This document shows, in pieces, positions 8,579 to 17,390 of a DNA stretch of 64,000 nt. The notes under the pieces were generated by a model. It did not search any database. It was not told the DNA's origin and worked only from the letters and a program-made list of their open reading frames with translations. Within the stretch, counting starts at the first letter, position 1. Each line of letters opens with the position of its first letter. The position numbers and the translations under genes were made by a program. This DNA is from Dactylosporangium sp. AC04546 (lineage in GTDB: Bacteria > Actinomycetota > Actinomycetes > Mycobacteriales > Micromonosporaceae). The DNA is taken from the NCBI RefSeq assembly GCF_022095675.1, contig NZ_JAHYSG010000001.1, positions 248,001-312,000 of the forward strand, written 5' to 3'.

Positions 8579-9508
8579 ATGGCAAAGACAAGCAGAAGCG
8601 TGCGGCGGCCACCGACGTTCGTCGTGGTGCTCTTCGTCCTTCCCGCGCTGGCACTGTTCGGGGTCGTCCTGCTCTACCCGATGGCGAGCGCGCTGGGCTA
8701 CTCGCTGTTCGAATGGCGGGGCGGCACCAACCTGGTGCGCTTCAACTGGTTCCACAACTTCGTGGTGCTCTTCACCGAGCAGCCGTTCGTCGAGCAGATG
8801 CCCCGCGCCTTCCTGCACAACCTCGCCATCTTCGCCGGGACGCTCGTCCTGCAGAACTCGATCGGGCTGTTCCTGGCGGTGCAGCTGCACAAGCTCGGCC
8901 CCTTCCGGCGGGTGTTCCAGGTCCTCTACACCACCCCGTACCTCGTGAGCCCGCTCGTCGTCGGCTACCTCTGGACCCTGCTGCTTTCCCCCAGCTTCGG
9001 CCCGGTCAACGCCACGCTCAAGGCGGCCGGGCTCGACTCGCTCGCGGTGTCGTGGCTCGGGGAGCCGTCCACGGCCCTGCCGGTGCTCATCCTCGTCAGC
9101 GTGTGGCAGTGGATCGGGTTTCCCGTCCTGCTCTACGGCGCGGCGCTCGGGGCCATCCCGCCCGAGCTCGGCGACGCCGCGAGCGTCGACGGTGCCGGTG
9201 GCTGGCGCCGCTTCCGCCACGTCACGCTGCCGCTGCTCACCCCGGTGATCGGCACCGTGTCGATCCTGACGTTCATCGGTGCGATGGAGACGTTCACGTT
9301 GCCCTACGCCTTCGGCGGCGCGACGGGCTCGCCGGCGGGAGCCACCGACGTGCTGAGCCTGCTGTTCTTCCGCGTCTCGTTCGAGTCGGGCGCGAGCAAC
9401 GCGCTCGGCGTCTCCTCGGCGCTCGCGACGCTGCTGTTCCTGTTCATCCTGGGCGGCGCGGTCCTCGGCCGGCGCCTGATCCGCGCACAGGAGGAGCGGC
9501 TGTCGTGA
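8579..9508 (+). CDS. ABC sugar transporter permease (MalF type)
   Basis: A 309-residue inner-membrane protein with about six hydrophobic helices starting at TFVVVLFVLPALALF. The EAA-loop region reads ELGDAASVDGAGGWRRFRHV, the site that docks the ATPase. ATG 8579 is preceded by AGGAGA at 8 nt; the open frame extends further upstream, but that part overlaps the hairpin and has no ribosome site. It overlaps the next permease by GTGA. Together with the lipoprotein at 7190 and the permease at 9505 it forms one carbohydrate importer. Confidence 0.9.
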   Translation: MAKTSRSVRRPPTFVVVLFVLPALALFGVVLLYPMASALGYSLFEWRGGTNLVRFNWFHNFVVLFTEQPFVEQMPRAFLHNLAIFAGTLVLQNSIGLFLAVQLHKLGPFRRVFQVLYTTPYLVSPLVVGYLWTLLLSPSFGPVNATLKAAGLDSLAVSWLGEPSTALPVLILVSVWQWIGFPVLLYGAALGAIPPELGDAASVDGAGGWRRFRHVTLPLLTPVIGTVSILTFIGAMETFTLPYAFGGATGSPAGATDVLSLLFFRVSFESGASNALGVSSALATLLFLFILGGAVLGRRLIRAQEERLS

Positions 9509-10404
9509 CCGACATGGCACTCGCATCCGATGCCGTCGAACCCGCGCCGACGGGCACACCGTCGCCGGCGCGCACGCGGCGCAAGCGTTGGACTCCGCAG
9601 GCGGTCGCCGTGGGCATCGTGCTCTGGCTGTACGCCGCCGTCTGCGTCCTGCCGCTGCTCACGATGGTGCTCAACTCCTTCCGCACGCACCTGGAGATCG
9701 CGACCGACCCGTGGCCGATCCCGAGTGATCCGACCGTGGCCAACTACGTGGGCGCGTGGACGGAGGCCTCCTTCGGGCGGTACGCCCTGAACTCGGTACT
9801 GATCACGATCTGCTCCGTCGCCATCTCCACGGTCGTGTCACTGCCCGCGGCGTACGCGATCGCCAGATGGCGCTTCTTCGGCCGCAACGCGCTGGAGGGG
9901 CTGTTCATGTCGGGGCTGCTCATCCCCTTCATGCTGGCGATCCTGCCGATGTTCTACCTGATGGACGGGCTGCGGCTGATCGACTCGCCGCTGAGCCTCA
10001 TCCTGATCTACTCGGCCAACGGCATCCCGTTCACCACTTTCGTCCTCGTCTCGTTCTTCCGGCAGTTGCCCGGCGAACTGGAGGAGGCGGCGCTGCTCGA
10101 CGGCGGCGGGCACTTCACCGTCTTCCTGAGGGTCATGGTGCCGCTCGTCCGGCCCGCGATCGCGACGGTGGTGGTGTTCCGGTTCGTGCCGATCTGGAAC
10201 GACTTCCTGATGCCGCTGGTCATGCTCCGCTCCCGCGACAACTACACCCTCGGCGTCGGCCTCACGACCTTCTTCGGGGAGTACCAGAACGACTGGGCGT
10301 CGCTGTTCGCCGGCCTGGTCATCACGACGATTCCGCTGCTGGTGCTGTTCATCCTCGCGACCCGGCAGATCATCCAGGGCCTCACCGCCGGCATCGGCAA
10401 GTAG
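9505..10404 (+). CDS. ABC sugar transporter permease (MalG type)
   Basis: A 299-residue inner-membrane protein starting with GTG 9505, which overlaps the previous stop. A positively charged N-terminal tail (ARTRRKRW) precedes the first helix. The EAA loop reads ELEEAALLDGGGHFTVFLRVMVPL and the C-terminus ends in FILATRQIIQGLTAGIGK, the usual end of MalG-type permeases. It partners the MalF-type permease at 8579 in the same importer. Confidence 0.9.
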   Translation: MTDMALASDAVEPAPTGTPSPARTRRKRWTPQAVAVGIVLWLYAAVCVLPLLTMVLNSFRTHLEIATDPWPIPSDPTVANYVGAWTEASFGRYALNSVLITICSVAISTVVSLPAAYAIARWRFFGRNALEGLFMSGLLIPFMLAILPMFYLMDGLRLIDSPLSLILIYSANGIPFTTFVLVSFFRQLPGELEEAALLDGGGHFTVFLRVMVPLVRPAIATVVVFRFVPIWNDFLMPLVMLRSRDNYTLGVGLTTFFGEYQNDWASLFAGLVITTIPLLVLFILATRQIIQGLTAGIGK

Positions 10405-10439
10405 CCGCTGCACCGCACAACGAAGGACACCGAAGATTC

Positions 10440-11954
10440 ATGACGACACCAGCCGCCCGGATCGAGGACCAGGACGTCGGCGCACTCGTGCGTGACCAAC
10501 TCCCGCCGCTCGACGGGGTCCGGCCCGTGGGCCGTGTCGAGCTCTCGCGGCCCACGACGGCGATCGCCTCCTCCAGACTGGGGATCGGCTTCGAAACCCT
10601 CGACCGGAAGATGTTCACCGCCGAGTCGGTGTATCCGCACCTGTCGCGGCTCGGGGCGAAGTGGGCCCGCGTGCAGACCGGGTGGGGCCGCTGCGAGATC
10701 GAGCGGGGCAGGTACGACTTCGCCTGGCTCGACGAGATCGTCGACAGCCTCGCAGCGGCCGGGGTCGCGACGATGTTCAGCGTCACGTTCGGCAACGAGC
10801 TGTACATGCCGGACGTGCCGCACGAGTCCGCGGTCGGTTACGTGCCCGTCTACTACGACGAGGCGATCCCGGCCTGGACGGCCTTCGTTCAAGCCCTGGC
10901 CGCGCGCTACCGGGGCCGGGTGAGCCACTGGGAGGTGTGGAACGAACCCAACATCCCCCAGTTCTGGCAGCCCGCACCGGTCAGCGGGCGCGACTACGCG
11001 GAGCTCACGCGCATCACCGCCCGCGCCGTGCGGGACGAGATCCCCGACGCCACGATCATCGGCGGTGCGACCTCGCTGGCCGATCCCGCCTTCGTCGTCG
11101 ACGCGCTGCGTGCGGGGCTCGCCGACTCGATCGACGCGTTCTCGTTCCATCCGTACCAGATGGTCCCGGAGCACAACCTGCAGAACATGCACGACGTGCT
11201 GCGCCGCCTCCTCGACGAGCACTCGCCGGATCGCCGCATCGCGCTGTACCAGGGAGAGAACGGCTGCCCGTCGCAGCTGTCCGGCCATCACGACGACTGG
11301 CTCGGGATGTACACGATGGACCAGGTCGTGCAGGCCAAGTGGATCGCCCGCAGGTTCCTGGTCGACCTCAAGGTGGGCTTCGACAAGATCTTCTACTTCC
11401 ACGCGGCCGACCTCATGGAGCGCCCGTACCGTCAGGCCGGTGACAAGGTCAACTCGCCGGTGATGATGGGCCTGATCCACGGCGGGAGCTACGAGCCGAA
11501 GTACTCGTTCGAGGTCGCCCGCCGCGTGTGCCACCTCTTCGACGAGCGAACCCGCCGCACCGAGCTCATGTGCCTGTTCACCGAGCGCGATCCCGCCGCG
11601 CCGCAGCGGTCGACGCTGATGGCGGCGCCGTATGTCGCCACGTTCGAGCGCGCCGGCGCGCCGGTGTTCGCCTACTGGTTGGCCGAGGATCCGCAGCAGC
11701 GGGCGCGGCAGGCCACGATCGACGTGGAGCTGTGGTGGGACGACCGGCTCGCCCTGGACCGGCCGGTGCTGCTGGACCTGCTCACCGGCGAGGTCTATGC
11801 GGTCGACCAGCCGACCGACCGCACCGGCGTGCCGGACCGTACCGACTGGCGCACCCGCGGCATCAGGTACCGGCTGCCACTGACGGACTACCCGGTCGTT
11901 CTCACCGACGCGTCGGTCGTCGCCGAGCTCGACGGGTCGTGGCGGTACCGATGA
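10440..11954 (+). CDS. clan GH-A glycoside hydrolase (GH39/beta-xylosidase-like), cytoplasmic
   Basis: A 504-residue protein without a signal peptide. It is a TIM-barrel glycosidase: WEVWNEPN (E169) is the expected acid/base and YQGENG (E273) the nucleophile, as in retaining clan-A enzymes. The N-terminal LGIGFETLDR and RLGAKWARVQTGWGR segments match GH39-like proteins. It follows the importer genes, so it probably hydrolyses the imported glycoside inside the cell. The sugar released cannot be read from the sequence; the downstream oxidative enzymes suggest a hexose or deoxyhexose. The exact GH family is uncertain. It overlaps the next gene by ATGA. Confidence 0.8.
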   Translation: MTTPAARIEDQDVGALVRDQLPPLDGVRPVGRVELSRPTTAIASSRLGIGFETLDRKMFTAESVYPHLSRLGAKWARVQTGWGRCEIERGRYDFAWLDEIVDSLAAAGVATMFSVTFGNELYMPDVPHESAVGYVPVYYDEAIPAWTAFVQALAARYRGRVSHWEVWNEPNIPQFWQPAPVSGRDYAELTRITARAVRDEIPDATIIGGATSLADPAFVVDALRAGLADSIDAFSFHPYQMVPEHNLQNMHDVLRRLLDEHSPDRRIALYQGENGCPSQLSGHHDDWLGMYTMDQVVQAKWIARRFLVDLKVGFDKIFYFHAADLMERPYRQAGDKVNSPVMMGLIHGGSYEPKYSFEVARRVCHLFDERTRRTELMCLFTERDPAAPQRSTLMAAPYVATFERAGAPVFAYWLAEDPQQRARQATIDVELWWDDRLALDRPVLLDLLTGEVYAVDQPTDRTGVPDRTDWRTRGIRYRLPLTDYPVVLTDASVVAELDGSWRYR

Positions 11955-13126
11955 AGCTCCGCTCCCTGACGACGTACATCTGCGACGCCTACCGCACGAA
12001 CTGGGTCCTGGTGAAGCTCGATACCGACGACGGGATCGAGGGCTGGGGCGAGGCGACGCTCGAGTACCGCGAGCACACCGTCGAGGCGGCGGTCCTGGCA
12101 CTGCGGCACGGGCTGGCTGGGCGCGACCTCGGCAACATCCAGGGCTGGTGGCAGGACGCCTACCGCGACGCGTACTGGCGCGGCGGCCCAGTGCTGACCA
12201 GCGCGCTCTCCGCCGTCGAGATGGCGCTGTGGGACATCAAGGGCAAAGCGCTCGGGGTGCCCGTCCACGAACTGCTCGGCGGCAGGCTCCGCGACTCGGT
12301 CCAGTGCTACGCCAACGGCTGGTTCGCCGGTGCCCGGCGCCCGGAGGAGTTCGCCGCGAAGGCGTACGAGGCGGTCGAGTGGGGCTACCGGGCGCTCAAA
12401 TGGGACCCCTTCGGGTCGGCCTTCCGCGTCCTGACGCCCGCTGAGCTGCGGACCGCGATGGCGGTGATCGAGGCGGTGGCCGAGGCCGTCGACGGCAGGG
12501 CCGACATCATCATCGAAGCGCACGGCCGCTTCGACCTGCCGGCGGCCCGGCAGGTCGCCCGGGCCCTGGAGCCGCTCGGCGTCCTGTGGCTCGAGGAGCC
12601 GCTCATCCCCGGAAACCTGGCGAACTACGCCTGGCTGCGGGAGCACACCTCGACCCCGATCTCGCTCGGCGAGCGGCTCTACACCCGATGGGACTTCCGC
12701 GAGGTCTTCGAACGCGGCTGCGCCGACGTCGTGCAACCCGACGTCTCCCACGCCGGTGGCATCTGGGAGACCCGCACGATCGGGGCACTGGCCGAGCTGT
12801 GGCAGGTGGGCTTCGCACCGCACAACCCCTCGGGCCCGGTGGCGAACGCGGCGACGCTGCAGCTCGCCGCCTGTACCCCCAACTTCACCTACCTGGAGAC
12901 GATGGCGACCGACGTGCCGTGGCGGGCCGAGATCGCCGCCGAAGGCTCGGTGGTGGCGGGCGGCATGGCCGAGATCCCCGACTCGCCCGGGCTCGGCGTG
13001 CGGATCGACCCCGAGGCGATCGCCCGGTACCCGTACGTCCGCCACGACCTGCGGCACTACAGCGGCGCCCTCACCGACATCCGTCCGGACGACGAGATGG
13101 CGCTGCACGCGAAGGAGGAACGGTGA
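11951..13126 (+). CDS. enolase-superfamily dehydratase, mandelate racemase/galactonate dehydratase type
   Basis: A 391-residue protein with the capping domain at the N-terminus (ILVKLDTDDG-type start, GWGEAT) and the modified barrel after about residue 120. Metal-ligand and catalytic motifs are seen in order: KWDPFG, IIIEAHGRFD, WLEEPL, SLGERLYTR, VQPDVSHAGGI and APHNPSGP. This set is closest to D-galactonate/gluconate-type acid-sugar dehydratases, which make 2-keto-3-deoxy acids. It sits between the glycosidase and an SDR, which fits oxidation of a released sugar to an acid and dehydration. No 2-keto-3-deoxy-sugar kinase or aldolase follows in the operon. The exact substrate is unknown. Confidence 0.85.
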   Translation: MKLRSLTTYICDAYRTNWVLVKLDTDDGIEGWGEATLEYREHTVEAAVLALRHGLAGRDLGNIQGWWQDAYRDAYWRGGPVLTSALSAVEMALWDIKGKALGVPVHELLGGRLRDSVQCYANGWFAGARRPEEFAAKAYEAVEWGYRALKWDPFGSAFRVLTPAELRTAMAVIEAVAEAVDGRADIIIEAHGRFDLPAARQVARALEPLGVLWLEEPLIPGNLANYAWLREHTSTPISLGERLYTRWDFREVFERGCADVVQPDVSHAGGIWETRTIGALAELWQVGFAPHNPSGPVANAATLQLAACTPNFTYLETMATDVPWRAEIAAEGSVVAGGMAEIPDSPGLGVRIDPEAIARYPYVRHDLRHYSGALTDIRPDDEMALHAKEER

Positions 13127-13881
13127 CCCGGCTCGCCCTCGTCACGGGTGCCACCCGCAACCTCGGACACACGATCGCCAGGCAACTCGCGTCCGACGGA
13201 GCGGCCGTGATCGTCCACGGGATCGACGAAGCGGTCGCGGCGGAGGCCGCCGCCCGGATCGCCGCCGATGTCCCGGATGCCGAGGTGTATTCGGTCGGGT
13301 TCGATCTCGCCGATCCCGAGGCGATCGAGGCCGGCTTCGCCGGACTGGTCGCGCGCGGGCTCTCGCCGGGGATCCTGGTCAACAACGCTGCCCACCTGGG
13401 CGTCGGCGACGACGACGTGCTCCGGGAGCGGCCGCGCTTCCTCCGCGACGTGTTCGAGGTCAACTTCTTCGCCACGCACCTGTGCTCGGTGCTCGCCGCG
13501 CGGGAGATGGCCCGCGCCGGCGGCGGCGTCATCGTGAACATCTCCTCGCTCGCCGGCGAGCGGGCCATCCTCGGCAGGACGGCGTACAACGCCAGCAAGG
13601 CCGCGGTCGACGGCCTCACCCGCAGCCTGGCGGTCGACCTCGCACCGCGGGGCATCCGGGTCAACGCCATCGCACCGGGCTACATCTGGAGCAACCGCTG
13701 GCATCTGATCAGCGATGAGGAAGCGGCCGGGCGCCGGGCGCGAATCCCGGCCGGCGAGCCGACGGCACAGGAGGAGATCGCGCAGCTGGTCAGCTTCCTC
13801 GCATCGGGCCGGGCCCCGACCCTCACAGGCGCTCGGATCGTCATCGACGGCGGCCTGAACGCCCTGCAGGTTCCGCCGTAG
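13123..13881 (+). CDS. SDR-family oxidoreductase
   Basis: A 252-residue classical short-chain dehydrogenase. The cofactor motif VTGATRNLG is at the N-terminus, NNAAH follows the fourth strand, the catalytic pair is Y155-N-A-S-K159 and the PG motif is IAPGYIWS. The start GTG 13123 overlaps the dehydratase stop (GTGA) and is preceded by AAGGAGG. Its place beside the acid-sugar dehydratase suggests an aldose or hydroxy-acid dehydrogenase of the same pathway. Cofactor preference cannot be assigned with confidence. Confidence 0.88.
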   Translation: MTRLALVTGATRNLGHTIARQLASDGAAVIVHGIDEAVAAEAAARIAADVPDAEVYSVGFDLADPEAIEAGFAGLVARGLSPGILVNNAAHLGVGDDDVLRERPRFLRDVFEVNFFATHLCSVLAAREMARAGGGVIVNISSLAGERAILGRTAYNASKAAVDGLTRSLAVDLAPRGIRVNAIAPGYIWSNRWHLISDEEAAGRRARIPAGEPTAQEEIAQLVSFLASGRAPTLTGARIVIDGGLNALQVPP

Positions 13882-13934
13882 CTACGCTAATCTCTCAGAC
13901 TGATCAGAACGCCGGCGTGTGGAGGAGACGGCAG

Positions 13935-14939
13935 GTGAAGGGGGCCCAGCCTGACCGGGTGCGCCTCATCGATGTGGCGACAGCTGCGGATGTCACCAAG
14001 AGCATCGTATCGAGAGTGCTCAACGGCGACCCGACGGTGGCGGTGCGTCCGGAGACCCGTCGACGCATCGTCGAGGTGGCACGGGAGCTCGGCTACGAGC
14101 CGCACGCCGGTGCCCGGGCGCTGGCGCGGTCGCGGACCATGGCGCTGGCGCTGATCGCGCCCTCCATCGACAACCCGCCGTACATCACGATCGCCCGGGG
14201 CGCCTACCGCCGCGCCGCCGAGCACGGCTACCTGGCGCTGCTCGCCGAGGACTTCGACGAGCAGCCCGCCGGGCGTTCGCTCCTCGACGGTGGCCGGGTC
14301 GACGGGCTGCTCATGGGCTCCGCCGTCCCGGGCCATCCGCTCGTCGACGGCCTGCGGGAGTCGTCGTTCCCGCACGTGTTCGTCAACCGCGCGGTGGCCG
14401 GCTCCGGTCGCAACGTCACCATGAACGTCGGCCGGGCCGGCGAACTGGCGGTGGAGCACCTGGTCGACCTCGGGCACCGGCGCATCGCCCACCTCGCCGG
14501 GCCGGCCGAGGTGGAGGGCGCCGCCGACCGGGTCGCCGCCTTCGAGCGCGCGATCGCCGCACGGGACCTCCCGCTGCTGCCACCGCAGTTCGGCGACTTC
14601 ACGGAGGCCACGGGCTTCGTCTCCGCGAGGGCGCTGCTCGACGCGGCTCCGACCGCGATCTTCACCAGCTCGCCGGGCCAGGCGATCGGTGTCATCCGGT
14701 TCCTGACCAGCGCGGGCATCCGCGTCCCCGACGAGGTGTCGGTGATCGCGTACGGCGACTTCCCGTCGGCCGGCTTCACCGTGCCCACGATCACCACGAT
14801 CGCCCTGCCGCTGCTGGAGCTGGGCGCCGCGGCCGTCGACGCGCTCGTCGCCCAGCTCGACGGGGCGCCTCCGCGTGACCTGACCATCCCGAACGAGCCG
14901 CGCCTGCTCGTTCGTGAGTCGACCGGCCCGGCGCGGTAG
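13935..14939 (+). CDS. LacI-family transcriptional regulator
   Basis: A 334-residue repressor. The N-terminal helix-turn-helix reads VRLIDVATAADVTKSIVSRVLNG and the hinge RPETRRRIVEVARELGY. A periplasmic-binding-protein-like sensor domain follows (LALIAPSIDNPPY, HLAGPAEVEGA). GTG 13935 has GGAGGAGA at 6 nt; the upstream in-frame GTG at 13917 lies before this ribosome site and is less likely. It ends the operon that begins at 7190 and is the best candidate to bind the palindrome at 7133. Confidence 0.9.
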   Translation: MKGAQPDRVRLIDVATAADVTKSIVSRVLNGDPTVAVRPETRRRIVEVARELGYEPHAGARALARSRTMALALIAPSIDNPPYITIARGAYRRAAEHGYLALLAEDFDEQPAGRSLLDGGRVDGLLMGSAVPGHPLVDGLRESSFPHVFVNRAVAGSGRNVTMNVGRAGELAVEHLVDLGHRRIAHLAGPAEVEGAADRVAAFERAIAARDLPLLPPQFGDFTEATGFVSARALLDAAPTAIFTSSPGQAIGVIRFLTSAGIRVPDEVSVIAYGDFPSAGFTVPTITTIALPLLELGAAAVDALVAQLDGAPPRDLTIPNEPRLLVRESTGPAR

Positions 14940-14964
14940 CCGCGTGGGGGCACCCGTGCCGGTA

Positions 14965-14981
14965 GTTCGGCAATGTCGAAC
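14965..14981. promoter_or_regulatory. IclR/GylR-type operator, copy 1, before the regulator gene
   Basis: GTTCGGCAATGTCGAAC is an imperfect palindrome. It is the mirror form of the site before glpK (15807-15823); both fit GTTCGRCAATGYCGAAC. It covers the -35 region of a promoter with -10 TACGCT (14988-14993). Autoregulation is implied. Confidence 0.75.
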
Positions 14982-14999
14982 TGCGGGTACGCTAACGGC

Positions 15000-15746
15000 G
15001 TGGGCGAGACGATTCAGTCGGTGGAGCGTGCCGCGGCGATCCTGCGGCTGCTCGCGTCGGGCGGGCGCCAACTGGGCGTCGTGGAGCTGGCTCGCGCGAT
15101 GGATCTGCCGAAGGGCACCCTGCACGGCATCCTGCGGACGCTCGTGCACGTCGGCTTCGTCGAGCAGGACGCCACCACCGGCAAGTACCGGCTCGGCGCC
15201 ACGCTGCTGCACCTGGGCAGCAGCTATCTGGACGTCAACGAGCTCCGTTCGCGCTCGACGAACTGGGCGGACGCACTGGCGGGCCGAAGCGGTGAGAGCG
15301 TCTGGATCGGCGCGCTGCACGAGGGGCAGGTGCTGGTCATCCATCACGTCTTCCGGCCGGACGATTCCCTGCAGACGCTGCAGATCGGCACGTTGCTGCC
15401 CGTCCACGCCACGGCGGTCGGCAAGGTGCTGCTCGCCTTCGACCCGTACCGGGAGCTCACCACACCCCTGGCCGGGTACACCAAGGCCACCATCGTCGAC
15501 GTCGACGTCTTCGACGCCGAGCTCGAACAGATCCAGAGCCGTGGCTGGGCCGCGGAGATCGAGGAGTTCGAGGAGGGTGAGGTCGGCATCGCGGCCCCGA
15601 TCAAGGACCAGCGCGGCGTGATCGTCGGTGCCATCGGCATCCGCGGCGCGGTCGAGCGGCTGACCAGCGGCGGCGACCTCCAGCTGACGGCGTTGTCGTA
15701 CGTCCGTGACGCCGCGCGAGCCATCTCGCGTGACTTCGCCCGCTGA
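15000..15746 (+). CDS. IclR-family regulator of glycerol genes (GylR-like)
   Basis: A 248-residue regulator. The winged helix-turn-helix is at about residues 5-65 ([33 protein letters not shown]) and the IclR effector domain follows ([31 protein letters not shown]). It lies directly before glpK and glpD, as GylR does in Streptomyces, and the same palindrome precedes it and glpK. An upstream ATG at 14973 is inside the operator. The -10 box TACGCT ends 6 nt before GTG 15000, so the transcript probably begins at the start codon and is leaderless. Glycerol 3-phosphate is the likely inducer by analogy. Confidence 0.88.
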   Translation: MGETIQSVERAAAILRLLASGGRQLGVVELARAMDLPKGTLHGILRTLVHVGFVEQDATTGKYRLGATLLHLGSSYLDVNELRSRSTNWADALAGRSGESVWIGALHEGQVLVIHHVFRPDDSLQTLQIGTLLPVHATAVGKVLLAFDPYRELTTPLAGYTKATIVDVDVFDAELEQIQSRGWAAEIEEFEEGEVGIAAPIKDQRGVIVGAIGIRGAVERLTSGGDLQLTALSYVRDAARAISRDFAR

Positions 15747-15791
15747 CGAATTCGCGCTCCCGCGTCCTTGTGGCGCCCGGAGATAACCGCA

Positions 15792-15823
15792 TACGATCCA
15801 CACGTCGTTCGACAATGCCGAAC
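15792..15823 (+). promoter_or_regulatory. glpK promoter -10 box and GylR-type operator, copy 2
   Basis: The -10 box TACGAT (15792-15797) is followed by the palindrome GTTCGACAATGCCGAAC (15807-15823), which would start about 3 nt after the predicted transcription start. The regulator would act as a roadblock. An ATG inside the palindrome (15815) is in frame with glpK but has no ribosome site. Confidence 0.7.
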
Positions 15824-15847
15824 GGCGATGACTGTGAGGGGTCGCTC

Positions 15848-17323
15848 TTGCCAGCTGAGAAGTTCATCGCGGCGATCGATCAGGGAACGACGTCGAGCCG
15901 GTGCATCGTGTTCGACCACCGAGGGAACATCATCTCCGTCGCACAGCGCGAACACCGGCAGATCTATCCCCGACCGGGCTGGGTCGAGCACGACGCGGAG
16001 GAGATCTGGCAGGCGGTGCGCGCCGTGCTGGCCGACGCGGTCAGCGGGGCAGGTCTGCGTCCGGGCGAGATCGTCGCGCTCGGGATCACCAACCAGCGGG
16101 AGACGACGGTGCTGTGGGACCGCCGGACGGGGCGCCCGGTGGCGCCCGCGATCGTCTGGCAGGACACCCGCACCGACACGCTCCTGCACGAACTGGCCGA
16201 CCATGCCGAACTGTTCCGCGAACGCGCCGGCCTTCCGCCGGCGACGTACTTCTCGGGCCCGAAGATCCGTTGGCTGCTGGACGAGACGCCCGGCCTGCGC
16301 GAGCGGGCCGAGCGGGGCGACGTGCTGTTCGGCACCGTCGACAGCTGGCTGATCTGGAACCTCACGGGACGGCACGTCACCGACGTCACCAACGCCAGCC
16401 GCACCATGCTGATGAACCTGCACACCCTGCAGTGGGACGACGAGATGCTCGATGTGATCGGGGTTCCGCGCGCGATGCTTCCAGAGATCCGCCCGTCGGC
16501 CGAGGTCTACGGGCACACCGCCGACGGCGTGCCGGTGGCCTCCGCACTCGGAGACCAGCAGGCCGCGCTGTTCGGCCAGACATGCTTCGAACCGGGTGCG
16601 ACCAAGAGCACGTACGGCTCGGGCAGCTTCCTGCTGATGAACACCGGTACGGAGCCGGTGTGGTCGAAGCACGGCCTCCTCACGACCGTCGGCTACCAGA
16701 TCGGCGACGAACCCGTGACCTATGCGCTCGAGGGGGCGATCGCGGTCACCGGGTCGCTGGTGCAGTGGCTCCGGGACAACTTCGGCCTGATCTCCACCGC
16801 CTCGGAGGTCGAGACCCTGGCCCGCAGCGTTGCTGACAACGGCGGCTGCTACTTCGTTCCGGCGTTCTCCGGACTGTTCGCTCCGCACTGGCGCAGCGAC
16901 GCGCGCGGAGTCATCGCCGGGCTGACGGCCTTCGTCACGAAGGGGCACCTCGCCCGGGCGGTGCTGGAGGCGACGGCGTTCCAGACGTACGACGTCGTCG
17001 AGGCGATGAACGCCGACTCCGGCGCGGCGATCACGACCCTGCGGGCCGACGGCGGGATGACCAGCAACAACCTGCTCATGCAGAACCTCGCCGACATCCT
17101 CGCGGTGCCGGTCGTGCGACCGATGGTCGCCGAGACGACGTGCCTCGGCGCGGCGTACGCCGCCGGCCTGGCGGTCGGCTACTGGCCGGACCTCGACAGC
17201 CTGCGCGCCAACTGGCACAAGGCCGGCCAGTGGCTGCCGGAGATCACCGAGGACGCGCGCCGCCGGGAACTGCACAACTGGCACAAAGCGGTGCGACGAA
17301 CCCTCGAATGGACCGATGCCTAG
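15848..17323 (+). CDS. glpK: glycerol kinase
   Basis: A 491-residue FGGY-family kinase that phosphorylates glycerol to glycerol 3-phosphate with ATP. The motifs [11 protein letters not shown] at the N-terminus, [32 protein letters not shown]-like [11 protein letters not shown] and [15 protein letters not shown] are those of GlpK. I chose the rare TTG start at 15848, which has GAGGGG at 6 nt and gives the usual length; the upstream in-frame ATG at 15815 lies within the operator. It is followed by glpD after 67 bp. Expression should be controlled by the IclR-type regulator. Confidence 0.93.
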   Translation: MPAEKFIAAIDQGTTSSRCIVFDHRGNIISVAQREHRQIYPRPGWVEHDAEEIWQAVRAVLADAVSGAGLRPGEIVALGITNQRETTVLWDRRTGRPVAPAIVWQDTRTDTLLHELADHAELFRERAGLPPATYFSGPKIRWLLDETPGLRERAERGDVLFGTVDSWLIWNLTGRHVTDVTNASRTMLMNLHTLQWDDEMLDVIGVPRAMLPEIRPSAEVYGHTADGVPVASALGDQQAALFGQTCFEPGATKSTYGSGSFLLMNTGTEPVWSKHGLLTTVGYQIGDEPVTYALEGAIAVTGSLVQWLRDNFGLISTASEVETLARSVADNGGCYFVPAFSGLFAPHWRSDARGVIAGLTAFVTKGHLARAVLEATAFQTYDVVEAMNADSGAAITTLRADGGMTSNNLLMQNLADILAVPVVRPMVAETTCLGAAYAAGLAVGYWPDLDSLRANWHKAGQWLPEITEDARRRELHNWHKAVRRTLEWTDA

Positions 17324-17390
17324 CTACGACCGAGTCCGCAACGCCCACCGGCCGCGCCGTCGGCCAGAAAAATAGCCGCAGGAGATCACG

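Noticed and set aside
7333..9504. Extended N-terminal part of a 1023-codon plus-strand frame ending in the second permease
   Set aside because: Only the part from GTG 9505 matches a permease. The upstream part is an alternative frame over the binding-protein and first permease genes.
17324..17390. Possible terminator between glpK and glpD (GGCCG-N6-CGGCC followed by A-rich bases)
   Set aside because: The 5-bp stem is too weak to call in such GC-rich DNA, and glpK-glpD co-transcription is expected.
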